A DNA stretch of 64,000 bases, taken from positions 558,001 to 622,000 of the forward strand of contig CAVZAA010000009.1 in the NCBI GenBank assembly GCA_963773105.1, given 5' to 3'. How positions within the stretch are numbered: the first letter of the stretch is position 1; every line of letters begins with the position of its first letter. This stretch comes from Trebonia sp963773105 (GTDB lineage: Bacteria; Actinomycetota; Actinomycetes; Streptosporangiales; Streptosporangiaceae). This document shows positions 27,912 to 35,613 of the stretch, in pieces. Position numbers and translations under genes: made by a program. Below the pieces are notes generated by a model. It saw nothing but the letters and a program-made list of their open reading frames with translations. It was not told the DNA's origin and made no database searches.

Positions 27912-28604
27912 GTGCCAGAGCGACCGCTCATCGTCTTCGACGTCAACGAGACCCTGCTCGACCTGGATTCGATGAACCCCATCTTCGACCGGATCTTCAA
28001 CGACCCCGCCGCGATGCGCCTGTGGTTCGCCGACTTGATCCTCTACTCGGAGGCGCTCACGATCGCCGGCGTCTACGTGCCGTTCACCGACATCGGCGCG
28101 GCCGTGCTGCAGATGCTGGCCGCCACCCGCGGCATCACGATCAGTGACGCCGACGGGGCCGAGCTTACCAACCGGTTCGCGTCGATGCCGCCCCATCACG
28201 AGGTCCCCGCGGCCCTGCGGCGCCTCCGCGACCACGGCTTCCGGCTGTTCACGCTGACCGACAACATGCTGGAGATATCCGGCCGGCAGCTGGCGCACGG
28301 CGGCATCATCGAGCAGTTCGAGCGCCGCTTCAGCGTGGACGAGGCCGTGCGCAGGCACAAGCCGGCACCGGAGGCCTACCACTCGGTGGCGGCCGCGCTC
28401 AACGTCGATCCGGGTGACATCTGCCTGATCGCGAGCCATGTCTGGGACACGATCGGGGCCGGCGCGGCCGGCTGGCAGGCCGGTCTCATCCTGCGCGAGG
28501 GCAACGCCCCGCTCGCGGTCGGCCCGCAGCCGGACTACATCGGCAGGGACCTCGACGCCATCGCCGACCAACTGATCGAGCGTTATCCGGCCGACGTCGG
28601 CTAG
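27912..28604 (+). CDS. Haloacid dehalogenase type II (HAD superfamily)
   Basis: A 230-residue HAD hydrolase. The nucleophile motif is IVFDVNETLLDLD (first Asp), followed by LFTLTDNML (motif II Thr), RRHKPAPEAYHSVAAAL (motif III Lys) and DICLIASHVWDTIGAGAAGWQAGLI (motif IV with the SHVWD of type II dehalogenases). Such enzymes split 2-haloalkanoic acids hydrolytically, though many relatives have other substrates. GTG 27912 is preferred because GAAAGG precedes it. Confidence 0.88.
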   Translation: MPERPLIVFDVNETLLDLDSMNPIFDRIFNDPAAMRLWFADLILYSEALTIAGVYVPFTDIGAAVLQMLAATRGITISDADGAELTNRFASMPPHHEVPAALRRLRDHGFRLFTLTDNMLEISGRQLAHGGIIEQFERRFSVDEAVRRHKPAPEAYHSVAAALNVDPGDICLIASHVWDTIGAGAAGWQAGLILREGNAPLAVGPQPDYIGRDLDAIADQLIERYPADVG

Positions 28605-28627
28605 ACATCTCGGGAAGGGTGGTTTTT

Positions 28628-28642
28628 CATGATCAGATCATG
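28628..28642. repeat. 15-bp palindrome CATGATC-A-GATCATG
   Basis: A perfect 7-1-7 dyad 24 bases after the dehalogenase stop. It marks the left border of a 1-kb tract of gene remnants. It lacks a T-run, so it is not an obvious terminator. Confidence 0.4.
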
Positions 28643-28848
28643 GCGCGCGGCACGCTGGTTCGCGGTGATGGAGGGACCAGTGGGGTTGAAGTGGTTACCA
28701 GGTCTGGTGTGGCAGTGCGCCTGGAGGGATCACCGGTGCTGGAGGCGTCAGCAGAGCTGGAGGGGTCCGTGGGCCTGATGGGGCCATGTTCCGGGAGGGA
28801 TCACCGGGCTGAGCGGCCAGCGGGGCTGTAGCCAGTGGGGTTGGTGGG

Positions 28849-28957
28849 TTAGGCGGGTGGTGAGGTCAGGGTCGGGGTCGGTGGGAGGGCGAAGATCATC
28901 CGGGAGCGGGGGAGGTCGTAGGTGACGATGAAGTTCCGAAGGAACCGCGGGACTAGA
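28849..28957 (-). pseudogene. C-terminal remnant of a retropepsin-like aspartic protease
   Basis: A short minus-strand frame reads VPRFLRNFIVTYDLPRSRMIF before a Pro/Thr tail and a stop at 28849. The FLRNFxVTYDxPxxRMxF pattern is the end of pepsin/retropepsin-type proteins. The catalytic Asp region is absent, and the sequence upstream of about 28960 belongs to another remnant on the opposite strand. Confidence 0.4.
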
Positions 28958-28989
28958 AGTGCTGACGGCGTGCAGGCCCGCTCCGCCCC

Positions 28990-29299
28990 GAAGGCGGGGG
29001 CTGCTGTACTCCGCCCGGACCCTGCCCGAGGTCATCTACCGCGACGAGCTTGACTCCTACCACGACGGGGCACAGGTGAGCTACACGCTGACCCGCAGTC
29101 AGCCGCCGGGGTGGACCGGCTACGGCCGTCGGATTGACGCGGCGCTGCTCAAGGAGCTCGCCTGGCCCGCCAAGGAAACCCGTTGGCCTTCATCTGCGGG
29201 CAGACGAGTTTTGTGGAGGCCGCCGCGGCCGCGCTGGTGAACCTCGGCTACCTGCCTGAGCGGGTAAAGACCGAACGATTCGGCGCGACGGGCGGGTAG
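28990..29299 (+). pseudogene. C-terminal remnant of a ferredoxin-reductase-type oxidoreductase
   Basis: The frame LLYSARTLPEVIYRDELDSYHDG, then RSQPPGWTGYGRRIDAALLKELAWP, matches the NAD-binding half of FNR-type reductases. After about 29178 the match continues in another frame: PLAFICGQTSFVEAAAAALVNLGYLPERVKTERFG, stop 29299. One A is missing from the run at 29176-29178. The FAD-binding N-terminal half is absent, so the gene is a remnant regardless of that indel. Confidence 0.65.
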
Positions 29300-29668
29300 T
29301 GATCGGCATCGACCTGACCGGACCGGCACCGGCGGCAGACGTGATGTTTCGCGCCCTATGGTCATGATCGTGGTCCATTCGGGTCGTACACAGAGCCCTA
29401 AGGGGAACACGTTCATGGTTGCAATTCGGTACGGCCGCCCAGCGGCGCGGCCGCTGGGCGGCCAGCTGGGTGCGCATCGCGGGGATATCGGGGTGTGGTG
29501 CCATCGATGCGTTAGCTGGTGCCTCGGACGGACCGTGCGGCGCGGGTGGACCAGAATCCCGCCGCCCGCCCAGGTGCAGCGGCCGCTGTACTCGGTTGGC
29601 ACGCTGGCCCGCATTGAACGGCTGCAGGCGAGTCATCCGGCCGCTTGCGCGCGCCCTCGTCCGTCGAG
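29300..29668. other. No recognisable gene
   Basis: Between the reductase remnant and the ABC permease. Frames are short and without family signatures on both strands. It may be further decayed gene sequence. Confidence 0.4.
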
Positions 29669-30766
29669 TCAGGCGCTCTGGTGGGAGGCGGCCGGGCGCC
29701 GCCAATTCTGAAGGACGGCGGCCTGTCCGGGCCCGCCTCTGACGTCACCCCCGGCCGGGCGGCCGCGGCGGATCCGCACGAAGCAGAGACCGGACAGCAC
29801 CAGGGCGGCGGCGAGGTAGATCGCGGTCTCGAGCCACTGCAGCGGCCAGTAGCGGCTCGCGGGCTGGTAGCTGAGCTCTTGCCGCAGGTGCAGGGTGGCG
29901 AGGTAGGCGCGGCACGACTGGATCGTGGATGCGCCCCCGCCGCAGGCCTGGGTGCCCGGCTCGGTGGAGGCGGGACGGCCGGCCTGGGTGATGATCTCGT
30001 TGGAGAACAGCCAGGCGCCCGGCACGTCCGGTTGCGACAGGATGAAGAGGTCGCCGCCGTTGCCCCTTCCCGCATTGGTCGCGCCCCATTCCACGACCGA
30101 TCCGAGATTGAGCGCAGAGGTGGCCGTGACGGGCGGGATGAGGTGAGGTCGCACCCAGATCGGCACGGCGAATTGGACGGCGGCGAAGATCACCAGGGTG
30201 ACCGCCATCGCGGGCAGGGTGCGGCGGATGATCATCCCGGCGGTGACCCCGAGGGCGAAGGCGAAGGCGGCATACCCGACCGGGACGACGCCGCTCTCGT
30301 GGAACACGGTGGGCGTCATCCGGTTCTGGTACGCCTGGTCGAGGGGGCTGGACCACCAGGTCACCATCAAGCTCAGCAGCCCGGCGACGATCACGCTGAT
30401 GGCGCCGACCACGCCGAGCTTGACCGCCAGCCAGCGGGTGCGGCTGATCCCCTGGGTCCAGGCCAGGCGGAACGTGCCGGTCTCGAACTCGCGCGCAACC
30501 AGCGGCGCGCCCCAGAAGATCCCGATGAGACCGGGGACAGCCATGACGAGGGCGTCCATCAGGCTCCAGACCGTTCTGTCGGGGACGGGCGGAAATGCCT
30601 GCAGGACCTCCGCGCAGTCGTTGTACCGGTGACAGGGAACGACGGTGGAGTTGTACACGTCGGCCAGATGGAACCCGGTCAACGCCAGGATGACGGCGAC
30701 CACGACCAGCGCGCCGAGGGCGATGGCGGCCTGCAGCCGGAATCTCAGCCAGGTCAACCGGATCAT
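29669..30766 (-). CDS. ABC transporter membrane protein
   Basis: A 365-residue permease with about six hydrophobic segments (LQAAIALGALVVVAVILALTGF; LVMAVPGLIGIFWG; VGAISVIVAGLLSLMV; GYAAFAFALGVTAGM; AMAVTLVIFAAVQFAV; AIYLAAALVLSGL). FWGAPLVAREFETGTFRLAWTQGISRTRW is the typical ABC-2 export signature. A large extracellular loop separates the last two helices. It overlaps the ATPase gene by four bases (ATGA), making a GntR-ATPase-permease operon of the YtrABC type. Confidence 0.85.
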   Translation of the reverse strand: MIRLTWLRFRLQAAIALGALVVVAVILALTGFHLADVYNSTVVPCHRYNDCAEVLQAFPPVPDRTVWSLMDALVMAVPGLIGIFWGAPLVAREFETGTFRLAWTQGISRTRWLAVKLGVVGAISVIVAGLLSLMVTWWSSPLDQAYQNRMTPTVFHESGVVPVGYAAFAFALGVTAGMIIRRTLPAMAVTLVIFAAVQFAVPIWVRPHLIPPVTATSALNLGSVVEWGATNAGRGNGGDLFILSQPDVPGAWLFSNEIITQAGRPASTEPGTQACGGGASTIQSCRAYLATLHLRQELSYQPASRYWPLQWLETAIYLAAALVLSGLCFVRIRRGRPAGGDVRGGPGQAAVLQNWRRPAASHQSA

Positions 30767-31656
30767 GACGCGACCTCCAGTCGGGGGCGGCCGGCGCGTT
30801 CGGCGTCGTTCGGCGGCCGCATGTAGGCGAGGACCAGGTCCTCCAGGCCGACCGGCCGGACCGTCCAGGCCGGGTCCAGAATCGGGTCGTCGGTGCGTAC
30901 CAGCACCGTGCTCTGCTTGTCGGTGTGGCTTTCCTCGATGACTTCCCAGCTCGCGGGGTAGGCCCGCGAGTCACGGCGCGGTCCCGACAGTCGGTGGTGG
31001 GACGCCAGCAGTGCCTCGGTCTCCCCCGCCACCCGCACCCGCGCGGCGGTGAGCACGACCAGGTAATCGCACACCCGCTCGATGTCGGCGATCAGATGCG
31101 AGGAGAGCACCACGGTGACCCCGTGCTCGGCCACGGTCTCCATCAGGCCCTGCAGGAATTCTCGCCGGGCCAGCGGGTCCAGGCTCGCGACGGGCTCGTC
31201 GAGCAGCAGAAGTTCTGGTCGCTTGGCGATCGCCAGGGTGAGGGCGAGCTGGGCGCGCTGGCCGCCGGACAGGGACCCCGCCCGCTGCCGGGGGTCGAGG
31301 CCGAGCTGCCCGATGCGGCGCTGAGCGAGCTCGCGGTCCCAGCCCGGGTTGAGCCACTCCCCCATGCGCAGATGGCCGGCCACGGAAAGCCCGGCGTAGG
31401 TCGGCGTGTCCTGGGCCACGAAGCCGACCGCGCGCAGTTGGGCCGGGGCGCCGGGGGTCCGGCCGAGGACCGTGATCGTGCCCGTGGTCGGCGTCAGCAG
31501 GCCGGCCGCCAGCTGCAGCAAGGTGGTCTTGCCGGCGCCGTTGGGCCCGACCAGCCCGACTACCTGGCCGGCCGGGATCACGAGGTTGCAATCGTTCAGC
31601 GCCCAGCGCCGCCGGTAGCGCATGCCAAGTCCGCTGGCGGCGACCACGGCGCTCAT
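30763..31656 (-). CDS. ABC transporter ATP-binding protein
   Basis: About 297 residues. Walker A GLVGPNGAGKTTLLQ, Q-loop FVAQDTPTYAGL, signature LSGGQRAQLALTLAIAKRPELLLLDEP, and the switch His in VVLSSHLIADIERV are all intact. It powers the adjacent permease. The start is placed at ATG 31656, four bases inside the gntR 3' end, rather than 21 bases further upstream, because the overlap supports translational coupling. Confidence 0.9.
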   Translation of the reverse strand: MSAVVAASGLGMRYRRRWALNDCNLVIPAGQVVGLVGPNGAGKTTLLQLAAGLLTPTTGTITVLGRTPGAPAQLRAVGFVAQDTPTYAGLSVAGHLRMGEWLNPGWDRELAQRRIGQLGLDPRQRAGSLSGGQRAQLALTLAIAKRPELLLLDEPVASLDPLARREFLQGLMETVAEHGVTVVLSSHLIADIERVCDYLVVLTAARVRVAGETEALLASHHRLSGPRRDSRAYPASWEVIEESHTDKQSTVLVRTDDPILDPAWTVRPVGLEDLVLAYMRPPNDAERAGRPRLEVAS

Positions 31657-32045
31657 GCGGCGCCCACCGCGAAGCAACCGCGGACGGCGGTCCGGTAGAT
31701 CGCCTCGACGTCATCGGGACCCAGGCCCGCCGACCGCGCAGAGCGCATCAGGTCGGTCATCGCGGCCAGGAACCGCGCCTGAATGGCGGGGTCGGTGCCG
31801 GAAAGCGTCCGGATCACGAACGTCCCCTGCCCCGGCCGGCCGCGCACCAGGCCCTCCCGCTCCAGGTCGCGGTAGGCCTTGAGCACCGTGTTGGGGTTGA
31901 TCGCGAGCTTGGCGACGACCTGCTGCGCGGTCGGCAGCTGGTCGCCCGGTTCAAGCAGGCCGAGCCGCAGCGCGTCGTGGACCTGCTGGACCAGCTGGAG
32001 GTAGGTGGCGACGCCGGAGACGGCGTCGAGCTGGAACTCGATCAT
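31653..32045 (-). CDS. GntR-family regulator, YtrA subfamily
   Basis: About 130 residues: a short GntR protein with only a winged helix (TYLQLVQQVHDALRLGLLEPGDQLPTAQQVVAKLAINPNTVLKAYRDLEREGLVRGRPGQGTFVI) and a C-terminal dimerisation helix, as in YtrA. ATG 32045 follows TGAGGA; an ATG at 32054 is possible. A perfect dyad sits just upstream of the start. It almost certainly represses its own three-gene ABC operon. Confidence 0.9.
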   Translation of the reverse strand: MIEFQLDAVSGVATYLQLVQQVHDALRLGLLEPGDQLPTAQQVVAKLAINPNTVLKAYRDLEREGLVRGRPGQGTFVIRTLSGTDPAIQARFLAAMTDLMRSARSAGLGPDDVEAIYRTAVRGCFAVGAA

Positions 32046-32054
32046 TATCCTCAT

Positions 32055-32074
32055 TCCACTAATCCATTAGTGGA
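32055..32074. promoter_or_regulatory. GntR operator for the ABC operon
   Basis: TCCACTAA (32055-32062) and TTAGTGGA (32067-32074) are perfect 8-bp arms with a 4-bp centre, lying immediately upstream of the gntR start. It is AT-rich against its surroundings and well placed to block transcription. Confidence 0.75.
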
Positions 32075-32115
32075 AGAGGGTATCGGCCACCACCGCCCGG
32101 CGCAAGCCCGGTCCG

Positions 32116-33372
32116 CTATGGCGCCGGCTCCCAGGCGACCTGCGCCCGCCGGTTCTCGTAGGCGTTCCGCGCCGAGTCGACCAGGACGGCGGCTTTCACC
32201 GACCCCTTGAAGCCACCGGCGATGTCGTTGACCTGCACGCTCTCATCGGCGAGCTCGGCGTCGCCGATCACCGCGACGAGGTGGTCACGACGCTGGCGGC
32301 TCGCGCGCACCCGGGCGCCCACCGACCCGGCTGTTTCCAGGCGGGGCCGCAGCCCGGCGGCGATCAGGTCATCCGCGAGCCTGCGGGCGGCGGCGTCATG
32401 CTCGGCGCCGATCGGCAGCACGCACACCTGCACCGGAGCAAGCCACAGCGGCAGCCGCCCCTGGTAATGCTCGAGCAGCGCCGCCACCACCCGCTCCATG
32501 GAGCCGACGGTGCCTCGGTGGATCATCACCACCCGCTGCCTGCTGCCGTCGGCGGCGTCATAGGCAAGGTCGAACCGCTCGGGCTGGTTGAAGTCCAGCT
32601 GGACGGTCGCGATGGTCTCAACGTGGCCGCGGCCGTCGCGCACCTGCAGGTCGAGCTTGGGCCCGTAGAACGCCGCCTCGCCGGGGGCGTCGACCAGACG
32701 GAGGCCGCGAGCGGCCAGGCCGACGTTCCCGGCCGCCGAGCGCAGCGCGCTCTCCGCCGCCTCCCACTGCTCTCGGTCGCCGAGGAAGGCGGGGCTTTCG
32801 TCGCGCCGGGACAGCCGCACATAGTCGACCGGGAGGCCGAGGATCTGCTGCGCGCGCAGGGCCGACCGCAGCGCGCGGGCGGCCTCGTCCGCGACCTGGT
32901 CGGGCCGGCAGAACACGTGGGTGTCGTCGAGATTGATCTGGCGGACCCGGCTCAGACCCGACAGCACGCCCGACCGCTCGGCCCGGAACATCGCGGCGAG
33001 CTCATTGAGGCGGACCGGCAGGTCCCGATAGGACCGCTGGGCCGAGGCGTAGATCAGCGCGTGATGCGGGCAGTTGGCCGGCCGCAGCACCAACTCGTCG
33101 CCGCCCACCGGTATCGGCGGGAACATGTCGTCGCTGAACTTCGCCCAGTGGCCGGAGCGCTCGAACAACGCCCGCTTCCCGAGCACCGGAGAGTAGACGC
33201 TCTGGCATCCGTCGGCGCGCGCGAGATCCTTGGCCAGGCGCTGCAGCTCGTCGCGGATCACCGCGCCGTCGGGCAGCCACAGCGGTAGGCCCGCGCCCGC
33301 GAGCGGGTCGGCGGCAAAGACCGGGAGGTCTTGGTTGATGTCACGGTGATCGCGCCTGGCTTCAATATTCAC
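32116..33372 (-). CDS. thrS: Short threonyl-tRNA synthetase lacking the editing domain
   Basis: A 418-residue class II synthetase with only the catalytic core and anticodon-binding domain. The zinc ligands that recognise threonine are all present: C101 (NCPHH), H152 (DDTHVFC) and H285 (VMIHRGTVGSMERVV, motif 3). YGPKLDLQVRDGRGH and FNQPERFDLAY are ThrRS hallmarks. The TGS and N2 editing domains of the usual 630-690-residue enzyme are missing, so it cannot clear Ser-tRNAThr itself. It may be a second, specialised or stress-induced copy. GTG 33372 has the site GGGAG six bases upstream. A leader peptide with consecutive Thr codons and nested hairpins precedes it. Confidence 0.85.
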   Translation of the reverse strand: MNIEARRDHRDINQDLPVFAADPLAGAGLPLWLPDGAVIRDELQRLAKDLARADGCQSVYSPVLGKRALFERSGHWAKFSDDMFPPIPVGGDELVLRPANCPHHALIYASAQRSYRDLPVRLNELAAMFRAERSGVLSGLSRVRQINLDDTHVFCRPDQVADEAARALRSALRAQQILGLPVDYVRLSRRDESPAFLGDREQWEAAESALRSAAGNVGLAARGLRLVDAPGEAAFYGPKLDLQVRDGRGHVETIATVQLDFNQPERFDLAYDAADGSRQRVVMIHRGTVGSMERVVAALLEHYQGRLPLWLAPVQVCVLPIGAEHDAAARRLADDLIAAGLRPRLETAGSVGARVRASRQRRDHLVAVIGDAELADESVQVNDIAGGFKGSVKAAVLVDSARNAYENRRAQVAWEPAP

Positions 33373-33461
33373 GGGGTTCTCCCTGAGATCTGGAGCCCTG
33401 GGAGTCAGGCAGCCGCGACGCAGTCAGTCCCGGAGTCTGGCTCCGGGAGGGCTGGCGGGTG
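33373..33461 (-). promoter_or_regulatory. Candidate attenuator hairpins before ThrRS
   Basis: Three structures compete. (1) CCCGGAG (33447-33441) pairs with CTCCGGG (33435-33429), a perfect 7-bp stem with a 5-base loop. (2) Its left arm can instead pair with CTCCGG inside the leader frame (33489-33484), or GGAGCC (33444-33439) with GGCTCC (33397-33392). (3) CTCCC (33404-33400) pairs with GGGAG (33383-33379), which is the ribosome binding site of the synthetase. The last points to translational rather than purely transcriptional control. Confidence 0.5.
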
Positions 33462-33524
33462 TTAGGGCAGCAGCAGCCGTGCGCCGGAGATGTCCGGCGT
33501 CGTCGTCATCAAGGAACGCTGCAT
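33462..33524 (-). CDS. Thr-codon leader peptide of the ThrRS gene
   Basis: A 20-codon frame starts ATG at 33524 and stops TAA at 33464-33462. Codons 7-9 are three consecutive ACG (Thr), and three CTG (Leu) occur near the end. TATTGT at 33536-33531 is six bases before the ATG, so the mRNA would start at the ATG (leaderless). The position 90 bases before a threonyl-tRNA synthetase gene makes a regulatory leader much likelier than chance, but it is a prediction. Confidence 0.6.
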   Translation of the reverse strand: MQRSLMTTTPDISGARLLLP

Positions 33525-33632
33525 ACCTCGACAATAGCCAGCCGGGCCCGTTCGGGAAAATCAATTTCATGTCTCTCGAACGGACCCGGCTGACTGCCCA
33601 TCGCCAGCGCATCGCCGGGGGTGTGCGGCCGG

Positions 33633-33945
33633 TTAGGAGGCGGCGATGCCCTCCGCCCCGATGGCGTCGGGAACCGTAACCGACCCGGTCTCGGTGAGCG
33701 CGCCGCTCACCGCCACCTGATACTCGTCGACCGCGCCGGCCAGGCCGGTTTCGACGTAGAGGTAATGACCGCCGGGCGAGAACGTGGCGTCGACGGTCCC
33801 GGCGTCGGTGGCGGTCGCGCCCAGCGACTGCAGCGTGCCGCCGCCCTGGTCGCTGAAGCCCGACACCGTACCGCTGCCCGCGTTCGAGGCGTAGAACAGC
33901 GAGTCGCGGCCCGCGACCCAGCAGGTGGCGGCCTGGCCGGTCGTC
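33633..33945 (-). pseudogene. C-terminal remnant of a secreted propeller/lactonase protein
   Basis: The minus-strand frame reads CWVAGRDSLFYASNAGSGTVSGFSDQGGGTLQSLG and ATFSPGGHYLYVETGLAGAVDEYQV, two blades of a YVTN/6-phosphogluconolactonase-like propeller, and stops at 33633. The first several hundred residues are gone: beyond about 33945 the sequence becomes a LuxR remnant on the other strand. Confidence 0.6.
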
Positions 33946-33951
33946 GCCCGG

Positions 33952-34155
33952 TCGGCCAGCGTCAGCCTGACCGAGACCGAGCGCGTCGTCGCCAACCTGG
34001 TCGCGGACGGGCTGAGCAACCGGGATGTGGCCGGCCGGATGTACGTCAGCGTTCACACGGTGGCGTTCTACCTGCGCCAGATCTTCCGCAAGCTGGCGAT
34101 CGGCTCCCGGGTGGAACTGGCCCGCATCGTCGTCGAGCGCGGCTCGGCCTCATAA
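33952..34155 (+). pseudogene. C-terminal LuxR-type helix-turn-helix remnant
   Basis: The plus-strand frame SVSLTETERVVANLVADGLSNRDVAGRMYVSVHTVAFYLRQIFRKLAIGSRVELARIV is a complete LuxR/GerE HTH of the kind that ends large LAL regulators. Everything N-terminal is missing, replaced by the propeller remnant on the opposite strand. An ATG at 33925 would give 76 residues, but its first 10 codons are antisense to that remnant. It could still fold and bind DNA if expressed. Confidence 0.6.
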
Positions 34156-34183
34156 TCCGGCCCGTTTCGGGCAGGGAGAACGA

Positions 34184-35086
34184 ATGACCGTCCAGCTATC
34201 GCACCTCGACAAGCTGTTCTTCCCCGAGGACGGAATCACCAAGGGAGACCTGGTGAGCTACTACCGCGAGATGGCGCCGCACATCCTCGGCTACGTCAGG
34301 GACCGGCCGCTGGTCCTGGGGAGGTACCCGGACGGCATCGCCGGCCAGCGCATCGTGCAGAAGAACGCGGGAAAGCATTTTCCTGACTGGGTACGGCGGA
34401 CCGAGGTGGGCAAACAGGGCGGGGCGGTCTGCCACGTCGTCGCCGACAGGCCCGACACGCTGGTTTACCTGGCCAATCAGGGGACGATCGAGCTGCACGT
34501 CTTCCTCAGCCGGGTGACCGCGCTTGACGATCCCGACCAGCTTGTGTTCGACCTCGATCCCCCATCCGGGTACCGGTTCGGCGACGTCTGCCGTCACGCG
34601 GTGCACCTGCGCGGATTGCTCGAAGATGAGCTCGGTCTGACGACCTACGTGAAGACGACCGGCGGCAAGGGCCTGCACGTGCACGTCCCGCTGCGCCCCG
34701 AGGAGGAGTTCGACACCGTGCGCGGCTTCGCCCGCGATGTCGGCGGTCTGCTGGCCAGCCGCTACCCGGACGAGCTGACGCTGGAACAGCGGAAGGAGCA
34801 GCGCGGGCAGCGCCTTTACCTCGACATCATGCGCAACGCCTACGCGCAGACGGTGGTGGCGCCCTACACGGTGCGCGCGCGGCCGGGCGCGACCGTCGCG
34901 ACGCCAGTCGAATGGGGTGAGGTCGCGGACGGCGGCCTGCGCCCGCAGCAGTTCACCATGCGCTCCATCGCCGCCCGGCTGGAACGCTCGGCCGACCCCT
35001 GGGCCGCCATGGCCAGGCACCGCCGCGGCCTCGGCGGCGCCCGTCGCCGCCTGGGTTCCCTCAGCCCGGGCTACTCGCCGGCGTAG
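34184..35086 (+). CDS. ligD: Stand-alone LigD polymerase/primase domain protein
   Basis: A 300-residue archaeo-eukaryotic-primase-type polymerase of the NHEJ ligase D family: LSHLDKLFFPEDGITKGDLVSYYREMAPHIL, NQGTIELHVFLSR, the catalytic pair in LVFDLDPPSGY, KTTGGKGLHVHVPL, and QRLYLDIMRNAYAQTVVAPYTVRARPGATVATPVEW. It fills gaps with (ribo)nucleotides during Ku-dependent break repair. The ligase and nuclease domains are absent, as in actinomycetes that encode them separately. No ku gene is nearby. ATG 34184 has GGGAG upstream. The 3' end overlaps the convergent VOC gene by 16 bases. Confidence 0.92.
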   Translation: MTVQLSHLDKLFFPEDGITKGDLVSYYREMAPHILGYVRDRPLVLGRYPDGIAGQRIVQKNAGKHFPDWVRRTEVGKQGGAVCHVVADRPDTLVYLANQGTIELHVFLSRVTALDDPDQLVFDLDPPSGYRFGDVCRHAVHLRGLLEDELGLTTYVKTTGGKGLHVHVPLRPEEEFDTVRGFARDVGGLLASRYPDELTLEQRKEQRGQRLYLDIMRNAYAQTVVAPYTVRARPGATVATPVEWGEVADGGLRPQQFTMRSIAARLERSADPWAAMARHRRGLGGARRRLGSLSPGYSPA

Positions 35087-35556
35087 GCCTGCTGCAGGCG
35101 GGCGATGTCGAACTTGACCATGGACAGCATGGCTGCCGTCACCCGTGCCTTCCTGGCCTGGTCTTCGTCTCGCACCATGGCGTAGAACACCTGCGGCACC
35201 ACCTGCCAGCTCACGCCGTACCTGTCCTTGAGCCACCCGCAGACGCTGGGCTCACCGCCGCCTTCGAGCAGCGCCTCCCAGTAGTAGTCGACCTCGGCCT
35301 GGTCGGCGCAGGTCACGCAGAACGACACCGCCTCGTTGAAGGCGAAGGGCTGTGGTCCCCCGTTCAGCCCGGTGAACTTCTGCCGGTTGAGCTCGAACTC
35401 CACCAGCATCACCGACCCGGCCGGGCCCGGGCCGGCTTCGGTGTAGCGGTGGATGTCGCCTAGGGCCGCGTCCTTGAAGACGCCGGTGTAAAAGCGGGCG
35501 GCCTCCTCGGCCTGGTCATCGAACCACAGGCAGGTGGTGAGCGGCTGACTGGTCAT
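35071..35556 (-). CDS. VOC-superfamily protein (PhnB-like)
   Basis: A 161-residue protein: PLTTCLWFDDQAEEAARFYTGVFKDAALGDIHRYTEAGPG, FTGLNGGPQPFAFNEAVSFCVTCADQAEVDYYWEALLEGG, and LKDRYGVSWQVVPQ. It matches the PhnB/3-demethylubiquinone-methyltransferase-like branch of the glyoxalase/VOC fold. Function is unknown for most members. It is transcribed alone. Confidence 0.88.
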   Translation of the reverse strand: MTSQPLTTCLWFDDQAEEAARFYTGVFKDAALGDIHRYTEAGPGPAGSVMLVEFELNRQKFTGLNGGPQPFAFNEAVSFCVTCADQAEVDYYWEALLEGGGEPSVCGWLKDRYGVSWQVVPQVFYAMVRDEDQARKARVTAAMLSMVKFDIARLQQAYAGE

Positions 35557-35613
35557 CGTGGTCCCCCTCGGTCGTGACGCTGGTACCGGTAAGACGACGT
35601 TAGCGCCGGGAAC

